Assembly: GCF_028553885.1 (NCBI RefSeq)
Contig: NZ_CP067169.1
Span: forward strand, 2,127,501 to 2,191,500
Source of the DNA: Paracoccus aestuarii
Lineage (GTDB): Bacteria; Pseudomonadota; Alphaproteobacteria; Rhodobacterales; Rhodobacteraceae
DNA length: 64,000 bases
Direction: 5' to 3'
In this document: positions 33,174 through 44,803 of the stretch, one piece after another
How positions within the stretch are numbered: the stretch's first letter is position 1
Layout: the number at the start of each line of letters is the position of its first letter
Translations under genes and position numbers: made by a program
Notes under the pieces: generated by a model
Seen by the model: the letters and a program-made list of their open reading frames with translations, nothing else
Told to the model about the DNA's origin: nothing
The model's database searches: none

Positions 33174-33730
33174 CACGCCCCCCCGCCGAAGGGCCAGGGA
33201 CCGATCCAACCATGGATTACGCCGATGACCAAGGTCACGATGACGGCGCCGGCCACGGCCATCGCCTCCTTGCGGGCGGGAAAGGGGCCGGTCGGGCGGC
33301 GCCAGGGCGACGCGCGGTTGATCACCACCATCTCGACCAGGGCCCAGGCCAGCAGGCCGCCGAACAGCACGAAGGAGGGCACGTCGCCATTGACCAGCAG
33401 ATGCGCAAAGGCCCAGAGCGCGAAGCCCCACAGCATCGGGTGGCGGGTATGGGCGGTCACCCGCGTCTTCATCCCGCTGGCCGCGAACAGATAGACCGCG
33501 ATCAGCACCAGCAGGTTGTTGATGCCCACCAGCGCCGGATGCGGTCCCCAGAAGAACGCGCCGCTCGCCCCGCGATAGCCGATGACCATCAGGATGATCG
33601 ACAGGACCAGAAGGCCCGTGACCATGCCCTTGGCCCGGTCGTCGCCCATCGCGGCGCGGTTCGCGGGCGCCATGCGCTTGAAGAGATGCGCGGCCCACCA
33701 CAGGGCCACGCCAAGGATCAGGATCAGCAT
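33173..33730 (-). CDS. NnrU family membrane protein
   Basis: Protein of 185 residues with five to six membrane helices. The NnrU signature is visible around TRVTAHTRHPMLWGFALWAFAHLLVNGD (read in segments), with HPMLWG resembling isoprenylcysteine methyltransferase-like proteins. NnrU was named for nitrite/NO reductase regulons, but many homologues, like this one, are not beside nir/nor genes. It is the first gene of the unit with DUF1737 and mch. Role unknown. Confidence 0.85.
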   Translation of the reverse strand: MLILILGVALWWAAHLFKRMAPANRAAMGDDRAKGMVTGLLVLSIILMVIGYRGASGAFFWGPHPALVGINNLLVLIAVYLFAASGMKTRVTAHTRHPMLWGFALWAFAHLLVNGDVPSFVLFGGLLAWALVEMVVINRASPWRRPTGPFPARKEAMAVAGAVIVTLVIGVIHGWIGPWPFGGGA

Positions 33731-33773
33731 CTGGCTTTCCTATTGCTGGACGGAGTTCGCGGCAAGACTGCCC

Positions 33774-34616
33774 CTATTGCGCCAGTTCCGCAATCGCCTG
33801 CGCCCGGTCCAGCAGCTTGCGCGCGGTGTCGACATGCAGATTCTCGACGATCCGGCCGTCGAGGACCGCCACGCCCCTGCCTTGGTCCTGTGCCTCGCGG
33901 AAGGCCTCGATCTGGCGGCGGGCCAGGTCGATCTCGGCCTCAGAGGGGGCGAAGACCGCGTTCGTGACCTCCAGCTGCAAAGGGTGGATCAGGGTCTTGC
34001 CGTCAAAGCCCATGTCGCGGCCCTGTTCGCATTCGGCGCGCAGCCCGTCATCGTCCCTGAAGGCGTTGAAGACCCCGTCCAGGATCACCCGGCCATGCGC
34101 CTTGGCGGCCAGCAGGCACAGGCCCAGCCCGGTCATCATCGGCAGGCGGTCGGCGCGGAAGCGGCAGCCCAGCTCCTTGGCCAGGTCGTTCGTGCCCATG
34201 ACCATCCCCTCCAGCCGGGGATGGGCGGCGATGGCGGCGGCGTTCAGCATGGCCAGCGGCGTCTCCATCATCGCCCAGAGCGGGATGCCGGGCAGCGCCT
34301 CGGCCACGCGGTCCAGATCGGCGGGGCCGTCCACCTTGGGCACCAGCACCGCATCCATCGGCAGATCGGCGCAGGCGCGCAGGTCGTCGGCCCCCCATTC
34401 CGTGGACAGCGCGTTGATTCGCACGATCCGGGTGCGGGGGCCGTAATCCTGCGCCAGCGCCTCGGCCAGGGCGGTGCGGGCCTGGGCCTTGGCATCGGGG
34501 GCGACCGCATCCTCCAGATCGAAGATGATCGCATCGGCGGGCAGGCCGCGGGCCTTGTCCATCGCGCGCGGATTGGCGGCGGGCATGTAGAGGACCGAAC
34601 GGAACGGGCGGGTCAT
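33774..34616 (-). CDS. mcl2: (3S)-malyl-CoA thioesterase / malyl-CoA lyase homologue (CitE family)
   Basis: Protein of 280 residues. FRSVLYMPAANPRAMDKA and the metal/CoA site DAIIFDLEDAVAPDAK define the HpcH/CitE family. Further family parts are MMETPLAMLNA, MGTNDLAKELG and GFDGKTLIHPLQ. The length and YMPA-N-R start fit the Mcl2 type, which in Rhodobacter sphaeroides hydrolyses malyl-CoA to malate, better than the about 320-residue Mcl1 lyase. With mch next door it places part of the ethylmalonyl-CoA cycle here. GGAGG sits before the ATG at 34616. The exact enzyme type is an inference. Confidence 0.82.
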   Translation of the reverse strand: MTRPFRSVLYMPAANPRAMDKARGLPADAIIFDLEDAVAPDAKAQARTALAEALAQDYGPRTRIVRINALSTEWGADDLRACADLPMDAVLVPKVDGPADLDRVAEALPGIPLWAMMETPLAMLNAAAIAAHPRLEGMVMGTNDLAKELGCRFRADRLPMMTGLGLCLLAAKAHGRVILDGVFNAFRDDDGLRAECEQGRDMGFDGKTLIHPLQLEVTNAVFAPSEAEIDLARRQIEAFREAQDQGRGVAVLDGRIVENLHVDTARKLLDRAQAIAELAQ

Positions 34617-34698
34617 GGAAAACCTCCGGGCAACAATGTTGCGCATTGGTGGCGCGTGGCGCCAGAAATGGCAAGCGCAAAATGCCGCAGCGCGGCGA

Positions 34699-36569
<1,871 letters not shown>

Positions 36570-36597
36570 TCCGCCCGGAACCGATATCCTGACATGC

Positions 36598-36624
36598 GGC
36601 GCGCCCGGACCATCCGGGCGCGCC
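36598..36624 (+). terminator. terminator after mdh
   Basis: A perfect 12-bp stem GGCGCGCCCGGA/TCCGGGCGCGCC with loop CCA, followed by GTTTGC. The short T-tract is weak but the stem is very stable. Confidence 0.65.
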
Positions 36625-36713
36625 GTTTGCATCCGCCCCCCGCGGCGATTTGCGCCCTTTGCCCCCCTGTGCCCGCGTCGAATCGACCTGCTTGCGCTAT
36701 CGGCCGGGCGCTT

Positions 36714-36744
36714 TGTGATCACAGCAATTCCGGGCGTGATCACA
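36714..36744. promoter_or_regulatory. paired palindromic operator upstream of sucCD
   Basis: TGTGATCACA at 36714-36723 and CGTGATCACA at 36735-36744, starts 21 bp apart, about 110 bp before the sucC ATG. Sequence and spacing match the pair before sdhC; both left copies sit in GCGCTTTGTGATCACAG. The remaining part of this 284-bp gap has the mdh terminator and no further gene. Confidence 0.75.
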
Positions 36745-36853
36745 TTCAGCGACTTCCCGCCGGTTTTGGGCATTTTACGGGGAATTCGTTTCATCGGACC
36801 GTCACGACATGGCACAAGGCCGCAAATCTGTCGAACCGAACGAGGGGGTCGAG

Positions 36854-38047
36854 ATGAACATCCACGAATACCAGGCCAAGGCGCTGCTGCGTCAATACGG
36901 CGCGCCCGTCAGCGACGGCCGCATCGTGATGAAGGCCGACGAGGCGAAAACCGCCGCAGGCGAGATGGACGGCCCGCTCTGGGTCGTGAAGGCCCAGATC
37001 CATGCGGGCGGCCGCGGCAAGGGCAGCTTCAAGGAAGCCGAAGCCGGTGAAAAAGGCGGCGTCCGCCTGGCCAAGTCGGTCGAAGAGGCCGAGGAGCTGA
37101 CCCGCCAGATGCTGGGCCGCACGCTGGTCACGCATCAGACCGGCCCCGCCGGCAAGCAGGTCAACCGCATCTATATCGAAGACGGCAGCGACATCGCGCG
37201 CGAGCTGTATCTGGCGCTGCTGGTGGATCGCCAGACCTCGCGCGTCAGCTTCGTCGCCTCGACCGAGGGCGGCATGGACATCGAGGAGGTGGCCGAGCAC
37301 ACGCCCGAGAAGATCGTCAGCTTCAGCGTCGATCCGGCTTCGGGCCTGTCGGATTTCCACGGCCGCCGCGTGGCCTTTGCCCTGGGCCTCGAAGGCGCGC
37401 AGGTCAAGCAATGCGTGGCCCTGGTCAAGAACCTGTATCGCATGTTCATCGAGAAGGACATGGAGATGCTGGAGATCAACCCGCTGATCGTCACGCCCGA
37501 AGGCCAGATCAAGTGCCTGGACGCCAAGATGGGCTTCGACAACAACGCCCTCTATCGTCAGCCCGACATCATGGCGCTGCGCGACGAGACCGAGGAGGAC
37601 AGCAAGGAGTTGGCCGCCTCGAAGTTCGACCTGAACTATATCGCGCTGGATGGCGAGATCGGCTGCATGGTGAACGGCGCGGGTCTGGCCATGGCGACCA
37701 TGGACATCATCAAGCTGTTCGGCGCCGAGCCGGCGAACTTCCTGGATGTCGGCGGCGGCGCCACGACCGAAAAGGTCACCGAGGCGTTCAAGATCATCAC
37801 CTCGGACCCGAACGTCAAAGGCATTCTGGTCAACATCTTCGGTGGCATCATGCGCTGCGACATCATCGCGGAGGGCATCATCGCCGCCGTGAAGGAGGTC
37901 GGCCTGCAGGTCCCGCTGGTCGTGCGTCTGGAAGGCACGAATGTCGAGCTGGGCAAGGAGATCATCGCCAATTCCGGCCTGAACGTCATCGCCGCCGATG
38001 ACCTCAAGGACGGCGCGCAGAAGATCGTCAAGGCGGTCAAGGGCTGA
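36854..38047 (+). CDS. sucC: succinyl-CoA synthetase beta subunit
   Basis: Protein of 397 residues with an ATP-grasp domain: [34 protein letters not shown] and [11 protein letters not shown]. The C-terminal flavodoxin-like ligase part has [17 protein letters not shown]. It gives GTP/ATP from succinyl-CoA with SucD. It starts at the ATG at 36854 after GAGGGGG. An in-frame ATG 45 bases earlier adds non-conserved residues. It is the first gene after the paired operator. Confidence 0.98.
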   Translation: MNIHEYQAKALLRQYGAPVSDGRIVMKADEAKTAAGEMDGPLWVVKAQIHAGGRGKGSFKEAEAGEKGGVRLAKSVEEAEELTRQMLGRTLVTHQTGPAGKQVNRIYIEDGSDIARELYLALLVDRQTSRVSFVASTEGGMDIEEVAEHTPEKIVSFSVDPASGLSDFHGRRVAFALGLEGAQVKQCVALVKNLYRMFIEKDMEMLEINPLIVTPEGQIKCLDAKMGFDNNALYRQPDIMALRDETEEDSKELAASKFDLNYIALDGEIGCMVNGAGLAMATMDIIKLFGAEPANFLDVGGGATTEKVTEAFKIITSDPNVKGILVNIFGGIMRCDIIAEGIIAAVKEVGLQVPLVVRLEGTNVELGKEIIANSGLNVIAADDLKDGAQKIVKAVKG

Positions 38048-38054
38048 TCCATCC

Positions 38055-38075
38055 GGGCGCGCGATGGGCGCGCCC
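38055..38075 (+). terminator. hairpin between sucC and sucD
   Basis: Stem GGGCGCGC/GCGCGCCC with loop GATGG followed by TCCTCT. Because sucCD must be made together, it more likely protects mRNA or tunes read-through than ends transcription. Confidence 0.4.
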
Positions 38076-38125
38076 TCCTCTGGAACATCGCGGCGCATGG
38101 GCGTCGCTTACGCAAGGAGGCCATG

Positions 38126-39010
38126 ATGGCCGTTCTCGTTGACAAGAATACCAAAGTCATCTGCCAAGGGATCACCGGATCCCAGGGCACCTTCCACACC
38201 GAGCAGGCGATCGCCTATGGCACGCAGATGGTCGGCGGCGTGACCCCCGGCAAGGGCGGGTCCGAGCATCTGGGCCTGCCGGTCTTCAACTCGGTCCACG
38301 AGGCCGTGGCCAAGACCGGCGCAAATGCCAGCGCGATCTATGTCCCGCCCCCCTTCGCGGCGGATTCGATCCTCGAGGCCATCGACGCCCAAGTGCCGCT
38401 GATCGTCTGCATCACCGAAGGCATCCCGGTCCTCGACATGATGCGCGTCAAGCGCGCGCTGGCTAACAGCAAGTCGCGCCTGATCGGGCCGAACTGCCCG
38501 GGCATCATGACGCCTGACGAATGCAAGATCGGCATCATGCCGGGCAGCATCTTCCGTCGCGGCAGCGTGGGCGTCGTGTCGCGCTCGGGGACGCTGACCT
38601 ATGAGGCGGTCAAGCAGACCTCGGATGTGGGCCTCGGCCAGTCCTCGGCGGTCGGCATCGGCGGCGACCCGATCAAGGGGATGGAGCATATCGACGTGCT
38701 GCAGATGTTCCTGGACGACCCCGAGACCGAGTCCATCATCATGATCGGCGAGATCGGCGGCAGCGCCGAGGAGGAAGCCGCGGAATTCTTGGCCGAGCAG
38801 AAGCGCAAGGGCAAGTGGAAGCCCACCGCGGGCTTCATCGCGGGCCGCACCGCCCCTCCGGGCCGCCGCATGGGCCATGCCGGCGCGATCGTGTCGGGCG
38901 GCAAGGGCGATGCGGAATCCAAGATCGAGGCCATGAAGAAGGCCGGCATCATCGTCGCCGACAGCCCCGCCGGCCTGGGCGAGGCCGTTCTGAAGGCGAT
39001 CAAGGGTTGA
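38126..39010 (+). CDS. sucD: succinyl-CoA synthetase alpha subunit
   Basis: Protein of 294 residues. The CoA-binding Rossmann part is [19 protein letters not shown]. The phosphohistidine region is [18 protein letters not shown] (His about residue 252). [20 protein letters not shown] and [11 protein letters not shown] are family motifs. Two adjacent ATG codons exist; the second (38126) stands five bases from AAGGAGG and is preferred over the first, which is only two bases away. It is followed by a promoter-like region before the lipoprotein-sucA unit. Confidence 0.98.
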   Translation: MAVLVDKNTKVICQGITGSQGTFHTEQAIAYGTQMVGGVTPGKGGSEHLGLPVFNSVHEAVAKTGANASAIYVPPPFAADSILEAIDAQVPLIVCITEGIPVLDMMRVKRALANSKSRLIGPNCPGIMTPDECKIGIMPGSIFRRGSVGVVSRSGTLTYEAVKQTSDVGLGQSSAVGIGGDPIKGMEHIDVLQMFLDDPETESIIMIGEIGGSAEEEAAEFLAEQKRKGKWKPTAGFIAGRTAPPGRRMGHAGAIVSGGKGDAESKIEAMKKAGIIVADSPAGLGEAVLKAIKG

Positions 39011-39014
39011 TGAT

Positions 39015-39056
39015 TTGACCCGCTGCCGCCCGTGCCTATGTAGAGGGGGCGGCAGC
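39015..39056 (+). promoter_or_regulatory. candidate promoter within an inverted repeat before the sucA unit
   Basis: TTGACC (39015-39020) and TATGTA (39037-39042) are 16 bp apart. A 10-bp inverted repeat GCTGCCGCCC (39022-39031)/GGGCGGCAGC (39047-39056) brackets the -10. It could be an operator, or a terminator for sucCD with a 15-nt loop. Confidence 0.45.
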
Positions 39057-39078
39057 AGGTGCCAGGGAGGATCGAACA

Positions 39079-39459
39079 GTGAACGGATCGCGGGCCGAAC
39101 AGCCCCAGCCAGCACCAAGCAGGGGCCGTTCCGCGCCCCTGGCTCTGGCGGCGATCCTGGCGCTGTCCGCCTGCGGGGACAGGATGACGACCGACATCCT
39201 GCCCGGCGGCATCCCCGCCCGCACCGACCTGCACCAGGCCAGCGGCCTGCCCGCGGCATCGGTGCGCACCGTCGCCCGCCGGGATTTCGGCTGGCGGGTG
39301 ATCTATCAACCCTCGGCCGCGCCGCCCAATGCCGAAAGCCGCGCGGCCGTCGCGCTCTGCGGTCTGGAACGGCGCGCCCCGCTGCGGATTGAACAGCAGC
39401 CCCGCACCGACCCCATCGCCGATCCCGGCGCCCGCATCTTCGACATCTACTGCGCCTGA
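39079..39459 (+). CDS. small putative lipoprotein upstream of sucA
   Basis: Protein of 126 residues with a GTG start eight bases after GGGAGG. A hydrophobic stretch ALAAILALSACG ends in a lipobox-like cysteine (about residue 32) after a long Arg/Pro-rich leader, so export is likely but the start is uncertain. The mature part has one further pair of cysteines (VALCGLE and the C-terminal DIYCA). No family recognised. It lies between sucD and sucA, in the same direction, and should be co-transcribed with sucA. Confidence 0.65.
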   Translation: MNGSRAEQPQPAPSRGRSAPLALAAILALSACGDRMTTDILPGGIPARTDLHQASGLPAASVRTVARRDFGWRVIYQPSAAPPNAESRAAVALCGLERRAPLRIEQQPRTDPIADPGARIFDIYCA

Positions 39460-39495
39460 CCCAAACCCTTCCTTTGCCCTGAACGGGGACCAGCC

Positions 39496-42462
39496 ATGAC
39501 CGACCAGCCAAAGAATTCCGATTTCCACGATTCCTCGTTCCTGCAGGGCCATAACGCGGCCTATGTCGAACAGCTCTATGGCCAGTGGGCCAAGGACCCG
39601 GCCGCGGTCGACCAGGCCTGGGCCGAGTTCTTCCAGGGTCTGGGCGATGACGGCGCCGATGCCGTGCGCGAGGCCGAGGGCGCCAGCTGGGCGCGCGCCG
39701 ACTGGCCCCCCGTCCCCGGCGACGAGATGACCGCCGCCCTGACCGGCGAATGGCCCCAGGCCACCAAGGCCGATGCCGGCGCCGCGATGAAGAAGATCGC
39801 CGCCAAGGCCGAGGAGAAGGGTGTCAGCCTGACCACCGACCAGATGCGCCAGGCGGTGCTGGACAGCATCCGCGCGCTGATGTTGATCCGCGCCTTCCGC
39901 ATCCGCGGCCATCTGCATGCGAACCTGGACCCCCTGGGCCTGCGCGAATTCCCTGACCACGGCGAGCTGAACCCGGCCACCTACGGCTTCGGCCCCGGCG
40001 ATCTGGACCGCCCGATCTTCATTGACAACGTGCTGGGCCTCGAGGTCGCCTCGATCCGCCAGATCACCGATCTGATGACCCGCACCTATTGTGGCACCTT
40101 CGCGCTGCAATACATGCACATCTCGAACCCCGAGGAAGCCGCCTGGCTGAAGGAGCGGATCGAGGGTTACGGCAAGGAGATCGCCTTCACCCGCGAAGGC
40201 CGCCGCGCCATCCTGAACAAGCTGGTCGAGGCCGAGGGCTTCGAGAAGTTCCTGCATGTGAAATACATGGGGACCAAGCGCTTCGGTCTGGATGGCGGCG
40301 AGGCGCTGATCCCCGCGATGGAGCAGATCATCAAGCGCGGCGGCGCCCTGGGCGTCAAGGAGATCGTGTTCGGCATGCCCCACCGCGGCCGCCTGTCGGT
40401 CCTGGCCAATGTGTTGTCGAAACCCTATCGCGCGATCTTCCACGAATTCCAGGGCGGCAGCTTCAAGCCCGAGGATGTGGACGGGTCGGGCGACGTGAAA
40501 TACCACCTCGGCGCCAGCGCCGACCGCGAGTTCGACGGCAACAGCGTCCACCTGTCGCTGACCGCCAATCCCAGCCACCTGGAGGCCGTGAACCCGGTCG
40601 TGCTGGGCAAGGCCCGCGCCAAGGGCGACCAGCTGGGCGATCTGACCGACCGGACCTCGGTCCTGCCGATCCTGCTGCATGGCGACGCGGCCTTCGCGGG
40701 TCAGGGCGTCGTGGCCGAATGCTTGCAGCTGTCGGGCATCCGCGGGCACCGCACCGGCGGCTGCATCCATATCGTGGTGAACAACCAGATCGGCTTCACC
40801 ACCGCCCCGCATTTCAGCCGCACCTCGCCCTATCCCACCGATATCGCGCTGATGGTCGAGGCGCCGATCTTCCACGTGAACGGCGATGACCCGGAGGCGG
40901 TCGTCCATGCCGCCCGCGTGGCCATCGAGTTCCGGCAGAAGTTCAAGAAGGACGTGGTTCTGGACATCATCTGCTATCGCCGCTTCGGTCACAACGAAGG
41001 CGACGAGCCGATGTTCACGAACCCGGCCATGTACACCAAGATCAAGGCGCAGAAGACCACGCTGCAGCTGTACACCGAACGTCTGGTCGCCGACGGGCTG
41101 ATCCCCGAGGGCGAGATCGAGGACATGAAATCCGCCTTCCAGGCCCATCTGGCCGAGGAATTCGAGATCGGCAAGAACTACAAGCCGAACAAGGCCGACT
41201 GGCTGGACGGCAAGTGGTCGGGCCTGGACCGCGAGGGCACCGACTACATCGCCGGCGAGACCGGCATCGCCCCCGAGGTGATGACCCAGGTCGGCCGCGC
41301 CCTGACCACCGTCCCCGAGGATCTGAGCCTGCACAAGACCGTCGGCCGTCTGGTCGAGGCGAAGAAGCAGATGTTCGAGACCGGCAAGGGCTTTGACTGG
41401 GCCACCGCCGAGGCGCTGGCCTTCGGATCGCTGCTGACCGAGGGTCATGGCGTCCGCCTGTCGGGCCAGGACAGCACCCGCGGCACCTTCAGCCAGCGCC
41501 ATTCGGCCTTCATCGACCAGAAGTCCGAGGACCGCTATTACCCGCTGAACAACATCGCCGAGGGTCAGGCCCGCTATGAGGTCATCGACAGCATGCTGTC
41601 GGAATACGCGGTGCTGGGCTTCGAATACGGCTATTCGCTGGCCGAGCCCAACACCCTGACCCTGTGGGAGGCGCAGTTCGGCGATTTCGCAAACGGCGCG
41701 CAGATCATGTTCGACCAGTTCATCTCCTCCGGCGAGAAGAAATGGCTGCGCATGTCGGGCCTGGTGATGCTGCTGCCGCACGGCTTCGAAGGTCAGGGCC
41801 CCGAGCACAGCTCGGCCCGTCTGGAACGCTTCCTGCAGGGCTGCGCCGAGGATAACTGGATCGTCGCGAACTGCACGACGCCGGCGAACTATTTCCACAT
41901 CCTGCGCCGCCAGCTGAAGCGCCAGTTCCGCAAGCCGCTGGTCCTGATGACGCCGAAATCGCTGCTGCGCCATCCGCAGGCGATCAGCACCGCCGAGGAG
42001 TTCCAGACCGGCAGCACCTTCCACCGGGTGCTGTGGGACGATGCGGAGCGCGGCACCTCGCAGACCCAGCTGGTTGCGGATGACCAGATCAAGCGCGTCG
42101 TCGTCTGTTCGGGCAAGGTCTATTACGACCTGCTGAAGGCCCGTGACGAGGCCGGGCTGACCGACACCTATCTGCTGCGCCTGGAACAGTTCTATCCCTT
42201 CCCCGCGCAGGCGATGGTCAAGGAGCTGGGCCGCTTCAAGCAGGCCGAGGTCGTCTGGTGCCAGGAGGAGCCCAAGAACCAGGGCGGATGGACCTTCGTC
42301 GATCCCAACCTGGAATGGGTCCTGGAACGGATCGGCGCCAAGCATACCCGCGCGCGCTATGCGGGCCGCAGCGCCGCCGCATCGGTGGCCACGGGCCTGG
42401 CCTCGCGCCACAAGGCCGAACAAGAGGCGCTGGTCGCCAATGCCCTGAACCTCGAAGGATGA
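39496..42462 (+). CDS. sucA: 2-oxoglutarate dehydrogenase E1 component
   Basis: Protein of 988 residues, thiamine-diphosphate dependent. The N-terminal E2-binding segment reads [18 protein letters not shown]. The ThDP site has [15 protein letters not shown] and [19 protein letters not shown], with [13 protein letters not shown] and [13 protein letters not shown]. The transketolase-like and C-terminal domains include [22 protein letters not shown] (in parts) and [10 protein letters not shown]. It decarboxylates 2-oxoglutarate and transfers succinyl to the SucB lipoyl groups. It is four bases upstream of sucB. Confidence 0.98.
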   Translation: MTDQPKNSDFHDSSFLQGHNAAYVEQLYGQWAKDPAAVDQAWAEFFQGLGDDGADAVREAEGASWARADWPPVPGDEMTAALTGEWPQATKADAGAAMKKIAAKAEEKGVSLTTDQMRQAVLDSIRALMLIRAFRIRGHLHANLDPLGLREFPDHGELNPATYGFGPGDLDRPIFIDNVLGLEVASIRQITDLMTRTYCGTFALQYMHISNPEEAAWLKERIEGYGKEIAFTREGRRAILNKLVEAEGFEKFLHVKYMGTKRFGLDGGEALIPAMEQIIKRGGALGVKEIVFGMPHRGRLSVLANVLSKPYRAIFHEFQGGSFKPEDVDGSGDVKYHLGASADREFDGNSVHLSLTANPSHLEAVNPVVLGKARAKGDQLGDLTDRTSVLPILLHGDAAFAGQGVVAECLQLSGIRGHRTGGCIHIVVNNQIGFTTAPHFSRTSPYPTDIALMVEAPIFHVNGDDPEAVVHAARVAIEFRQKFKKDVVLDIICYRRFGHNEGDEPMFTNPAMYTKIKAQKTTLQLYTERLVADGLIPEGEIEDMKSAFQAHLAEEFEIGKNYKPNKADWLDGKWSGLDREGTDYIAGETGIAPEVMTQVGRALTTVPEDLSLHKTVGRLVEAKKQMFETGKGFDWATAEALAFGSLLTEGHGVRLSGQDSTRGTFSQRHSAFIDQKSEDRYYPLNNIAEGQARYEVIDSMLSEYAVLGFEYGYSLAEPNTLTLWEAQFGDFANGAQIMFDQFISSGEKKWLRMSGLVMLLPHGFEGQGPEHSSARLERFLQGCAEDNWIVANCTTPANYFHILRRQLKRQFRKPLVLMTPKSLLRHPQAISTAEEFQTGSTFHRVLWDDAERGTSQTQLVADDQIKRVVVCSGKVYYDLLKARDEAGLTDTYLLRLEQFYPFPAQAMVKELGRFKQAEVVWCQEEPKNQGGWTFVDPNLEWVLERIGAKHTRARYAGRSAAASVATGLASRHKAEQEALVANALNLEG

Positions 42463-42466
42463 TCCG

Positions 42467-43984
42467 ATGACCACCGAAGTCCGCGTACCCACCCTGGGCG
42501 AATCCGTCACCGAGGCCACGATCGCCACCTGGTTCAAGAAGCCCGGCGACCGCGTCGAGATCGACGAGATGCTGTGCGAACTGGAGACCGACAAGGTCAC
42601 CGTCGAGGTGCCCAGCCCCGCCGCAGGCACCCTGGCCGAGATCGTCGCCGCCGAGGGCGAGACGGTCGGGCCCGACGCGCTGCTGGCCCAGATCAGCGAG
42701 GGTGGCGAAGCCGCCGCCCCCGCCCCGAAACCTGCCAAGGCCGAAGCACCGGCCGAAAAGACCGAGGAACAGAAGACAATGAGCGGCAATTCCGTGGACG
42801 TGATGGTCCCGTCCCTGGGCGAAAGCGTGACCGAGGCGACCGTCGCCACCTGGTTCAAGAAGCCGGGCGACCGCGTCGAGGCCGACGAGATGCTGTGCGA
42901 GCTGGAGACCGACAAGGTCTCGGTCGAGGTCCCGGCCCCCGCCGCGGGCGTCCTGGCCGAGATCCTGGCCGAGGAAGGCGCGACCGTCGATGCCAAGGCG
43001 CGCCTGGCGATCATCACCGAGGGTGCCGCCGGCACCGCCGCGCCCAAGGCGTCGGATGCGCAGGAGACCGTCCTGCCGAATGCCGGCCCCGAGGAGACCA
43101 AGCCGCGCGACGTCGAGGATGCACCCTCGGCCAAGAAGGCCATGGCCGAAAAGGGCGTCAGCCGCGACCAGGTCCACGGTTCGGGCCGCGACGGCCGCGT
43201 GATGAAGGAGGACGTGGCCAAGGCCAAGGCGGCCCCCTCGCCCGCCGCGAAGGCCCCCGCCGCCCCCCGCCCGGCCGAGGATGCCGCGCGTGAGGAGCGG
43301 GTCAAGATGACCCGCCTGCGCCAGACCATCGCCCGCCGCCTGAAGGACGCGCAGAACACCGCTGCGATGCTGACGACCTATAACGAGGTCGACATGTCCG
43401 CGATCATGGGCCTGCGCAACGAGTACAAGGACGCCTTCGAGAAGAAGCACAAGGTCAAGCTGGGCTTCATGTCCTTCTTCGTGAAGGCCTGCTGCCACGC
43501 GCTGAAGGAGGTCCCCGAGGTCAATGCCGAGATCGACGGCACCGACGTGGTCTACAAGAACTACGTCAACATGGGCGTCGCGGTGGGCACGCCATCGGGC
43601 CTGGTCGTGCCGGTCGTGCGCGACGCCGACCAGAAGGGCTTTGCCGCGATCGAGAAGGAGATCGGCGAGCTGGGCCTGAAGGGCCGCGACGGCAAGCTGT
43701 CCATGGCCGAGATGCAGGGCGGCACCTTCACCATCTCGAACGGCGGGGTCTACGGCTCGCTGATGTCGTCCCCGATCCTGAACCCCCCGCAATCGGGCAT
43801 TCTGGGCATGCACAAGATCCAGGAACGTCCCGTGGTCGTCGGCGGCCAGATCGTGATCCGCCCGATGATGTATCTGGCGCTGTCCTATGATCACCGCATC
43901 GTCGACGGCAAGGGCGCCGTGACCTTCCTCGTCCGCGTCAAGGAGGCGCTGGAGGATCCGCGCCGCCTGCTGATGGATCTCTGA
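42467..43984 (+). CDS. sucB: 2-oxoglutarate dehydrogenase E2 with two lipoyl domains
   Basis: Protein of 505 residues. Two lipoyl domains in tandem (about 2-77 and 109-184) have lipoyl lysines Lys43 and Lys150, each in ELETDKV. They are joined by an Ala/Pro/Lys/Glu-rich linker. The peripheral subunit-binding domain (about 205-245, [20 protein letters not shown]) and the catalytic acyltransferase core follow, with [16 protein letters not shown] bearing the catalytic histidine. E2 proteins of this complex commonly have one lipoyl domain and about 400 residues; the extra length is the second domain. It transfers succinyl to CoA. Confidence 0.97.
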   Translation: MTTEVRVPTLGESVTEATIATWFKKPGDRVEIDEMLCELETDKVTVEVPSPAAGTLAEIVAAEGETVGPDALLAQISEGGEAAAPAPKPAKAEAPAEKTEEQKTMSGNSVDVMVPSLGESVTEATVATWFKKPGDRVEADEMLCELETDKVSVEVPAPAAGVLAEILAEEGATVDAKARLAIITEGAAGTAAPKASDAQETVLPNAGPEETKPRDVEDAPSAKKAMAEKGVSRDQVHGSGRDGRVMKEDVAKAKAAPSPAAKAPAAPRPAEDAAREERVKMTRLRQTIARRLKDAQNTAAMLTTYNEVDMSAIMGLRNEYKDAFEKKHKVKLGFMSFFVKACCHALKEVPEVNAEIDGTDVVYKNYVNMGVAVGTPSGLVVPVVRDADQKGFAAIEKEIGELGLKGRDGKLSMAEMQGGTFTISNGGVYGSLMSSPILNPPQSGILGMHKIQERPVVVGGQIVIRPMMYLALSYDHRIVDGKGAVTFLVRVKEALEDPRRLLMDL

Positions 43985-43991
43985 TCCTGCC

Positions 43992-44009
43992 GGGGCCCTT
44001 CGGGGCCCC
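43992..44009 (+). terminator. hairpin after sucB
   Basis: Stem GGGGCCC/GGGCCCC with a UUCG-type loop TTCG, eight bases past the sucB stop, no long T-tract. Probably a partial terminator or RNA 3'-end stabiliser before the genes leading to lpdA. Confidence 0.5.
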
Positions 44010-44081
44010 TGCCACCACACGGGCTTGCAATGGCCGCCGCGCAGGCACAAAGCTGGGCCGTCACGAACCGGAGCCTGACCG

Positions 44082-44336
44082 ATGCAGCTGATCATCCGCT
44101 ATGCCCATGCCGACCGCGCGGCCTTCCGCACGGCCTTCGATGCCGATGCCGAGGATCGCGGCCGCAACGGCATGACCCTGCTGCAGCTGTGGCACGAGGA
44201 TGCGGGCCATAGCTGGGCGCTGTTCCAGGTCTCGAACCCCAAATCGGCGCGCAACTACCTGTCGGGGGCGGCCGCGACCTTCAACGCGCAGGCGGGCGTC
44301 ACCGCCGCCGATGCGCATTTCCTGGAAACCGCCTAG
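44082..44336 (+). CDS. small protein of unknown function
   Basis: Protein of 84 residues: an antibody-like small alpha/beta sequence with MQLIIRYAHADRAAFRTAF, LLQLWHEDAGHSWALFQVSN and a C-terminal FLETA. No signal peptide or membrane helix. The general look is that of small dimeric alpha/beta-barrel proteins, but I cannot assign a family. It lies between sucB and the MAPEG gene in the same direction, ending one base before the MAPEG ATG. Confidence 0.65.
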   Translation: MQLIIRYAHADRAAFRTAFDADAEDRGRNGMTLLQLWHEDAGHSWALFQVSNPKSARNYLSGAAATFNAQAGVTAADAHFLETA

Positions 44337-44337
44337 G

Positions 44338-44739
44338 ATGGGCGCGGAACTCACCGTGCTCGCGCTGGCGGGCCTGCTGCAGACCGTGCAGTTCGGCATC
44401 TTCTCGGTGCTGGCCCAGAAGCAGGTCGGCCGCCGCACCGCCATGGGCCCGCGCGACAATGTCTCGACCGCGCTCTCGGGCCGGGCGGGCCGGTTCCAGC
44501 GCGCCTTCGACAACCATTTCGAAGGGCTGATCATGTTCACCCTGGCGGTGGTGGTGGTGACCTTGGGCAATGCCGGTTCCGCCTTCACCGCGACCTGCGC
44601 CTGGATCTATCTGGCCGTGCGCATCCTCTATGTGCCCGCCTATGTGCTGGGCTGGGTGCCGGGTCGCTCGATCATCTGGATCATCGGCTTCGGCGCGACC
44701 GTGCTGATGATCCTCGCCGCTTTGGCTTCTTCATTGTGA
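44338..44739 (+). CDS. MAPEG family membrane protein
   Basis: Protein of 133 residues with four membrane helices. The MAPEG pattern is seen in [21 protein letters not shown], where N-H-x-E is the glutathione/eicosanoid-binding segment of the family. [18 protein letters not shown] follows. Bacterial members are mostly uncharacterised. The ATG at 44338 is one base past the preceding stop. The gene end is within a REP-like hairpin region. It stands between sucB and lpdA and may share their transcript. Confidence 0.85.
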   Translation: MGAELTVLALAGLLQTVQFGIFSVLAQKQVGRRTAMGPRDNVSTALSGRAGRFQRAFDNHFEGLIMFTLAVVVVTLGNAGSAFTATCAWIYLAVRILYVPAYVLGWVPGRSIIWIIGFGATVLMILAALASSL

Positions 44740-44744
44740 AAATA

Positions 44745-44777
44745 CCCCGCGGGGGTCCGGGGGCGCGAAGCCCCCGG
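44745..44777. repeat. GC-rich hairpin element (REP-like) before lpdA
   Basis: Palindrome CCCCGCGGGG (44745-44754) followed by stem CCGGGGGC/GCCCCCGG (44757-44764, 44770-44777) with loop GCGAA, immediately after TTCATTGTGAAAATA at the end of the MAPEG gene. I recall similar AAATACCCC...GGGGGC...GCCCCC elements as frequent intergenic repeats in Rhodobacterales; only this copy is seen here. Confidence 0.5.
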
Positions 44778-44803
44778 TCCGCGGCCAGACGAAAGGACCA
44801 CCC

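Noticed and set aside
38599-43359. Minus-strand open frame of 1586 codons over sucD-sucA-sucB
   Set aside because: It is a complement shadow of strongly conserved TCA-cycle genes, with low-complexity Leu/Gly/Val/Asp composition and no motif.
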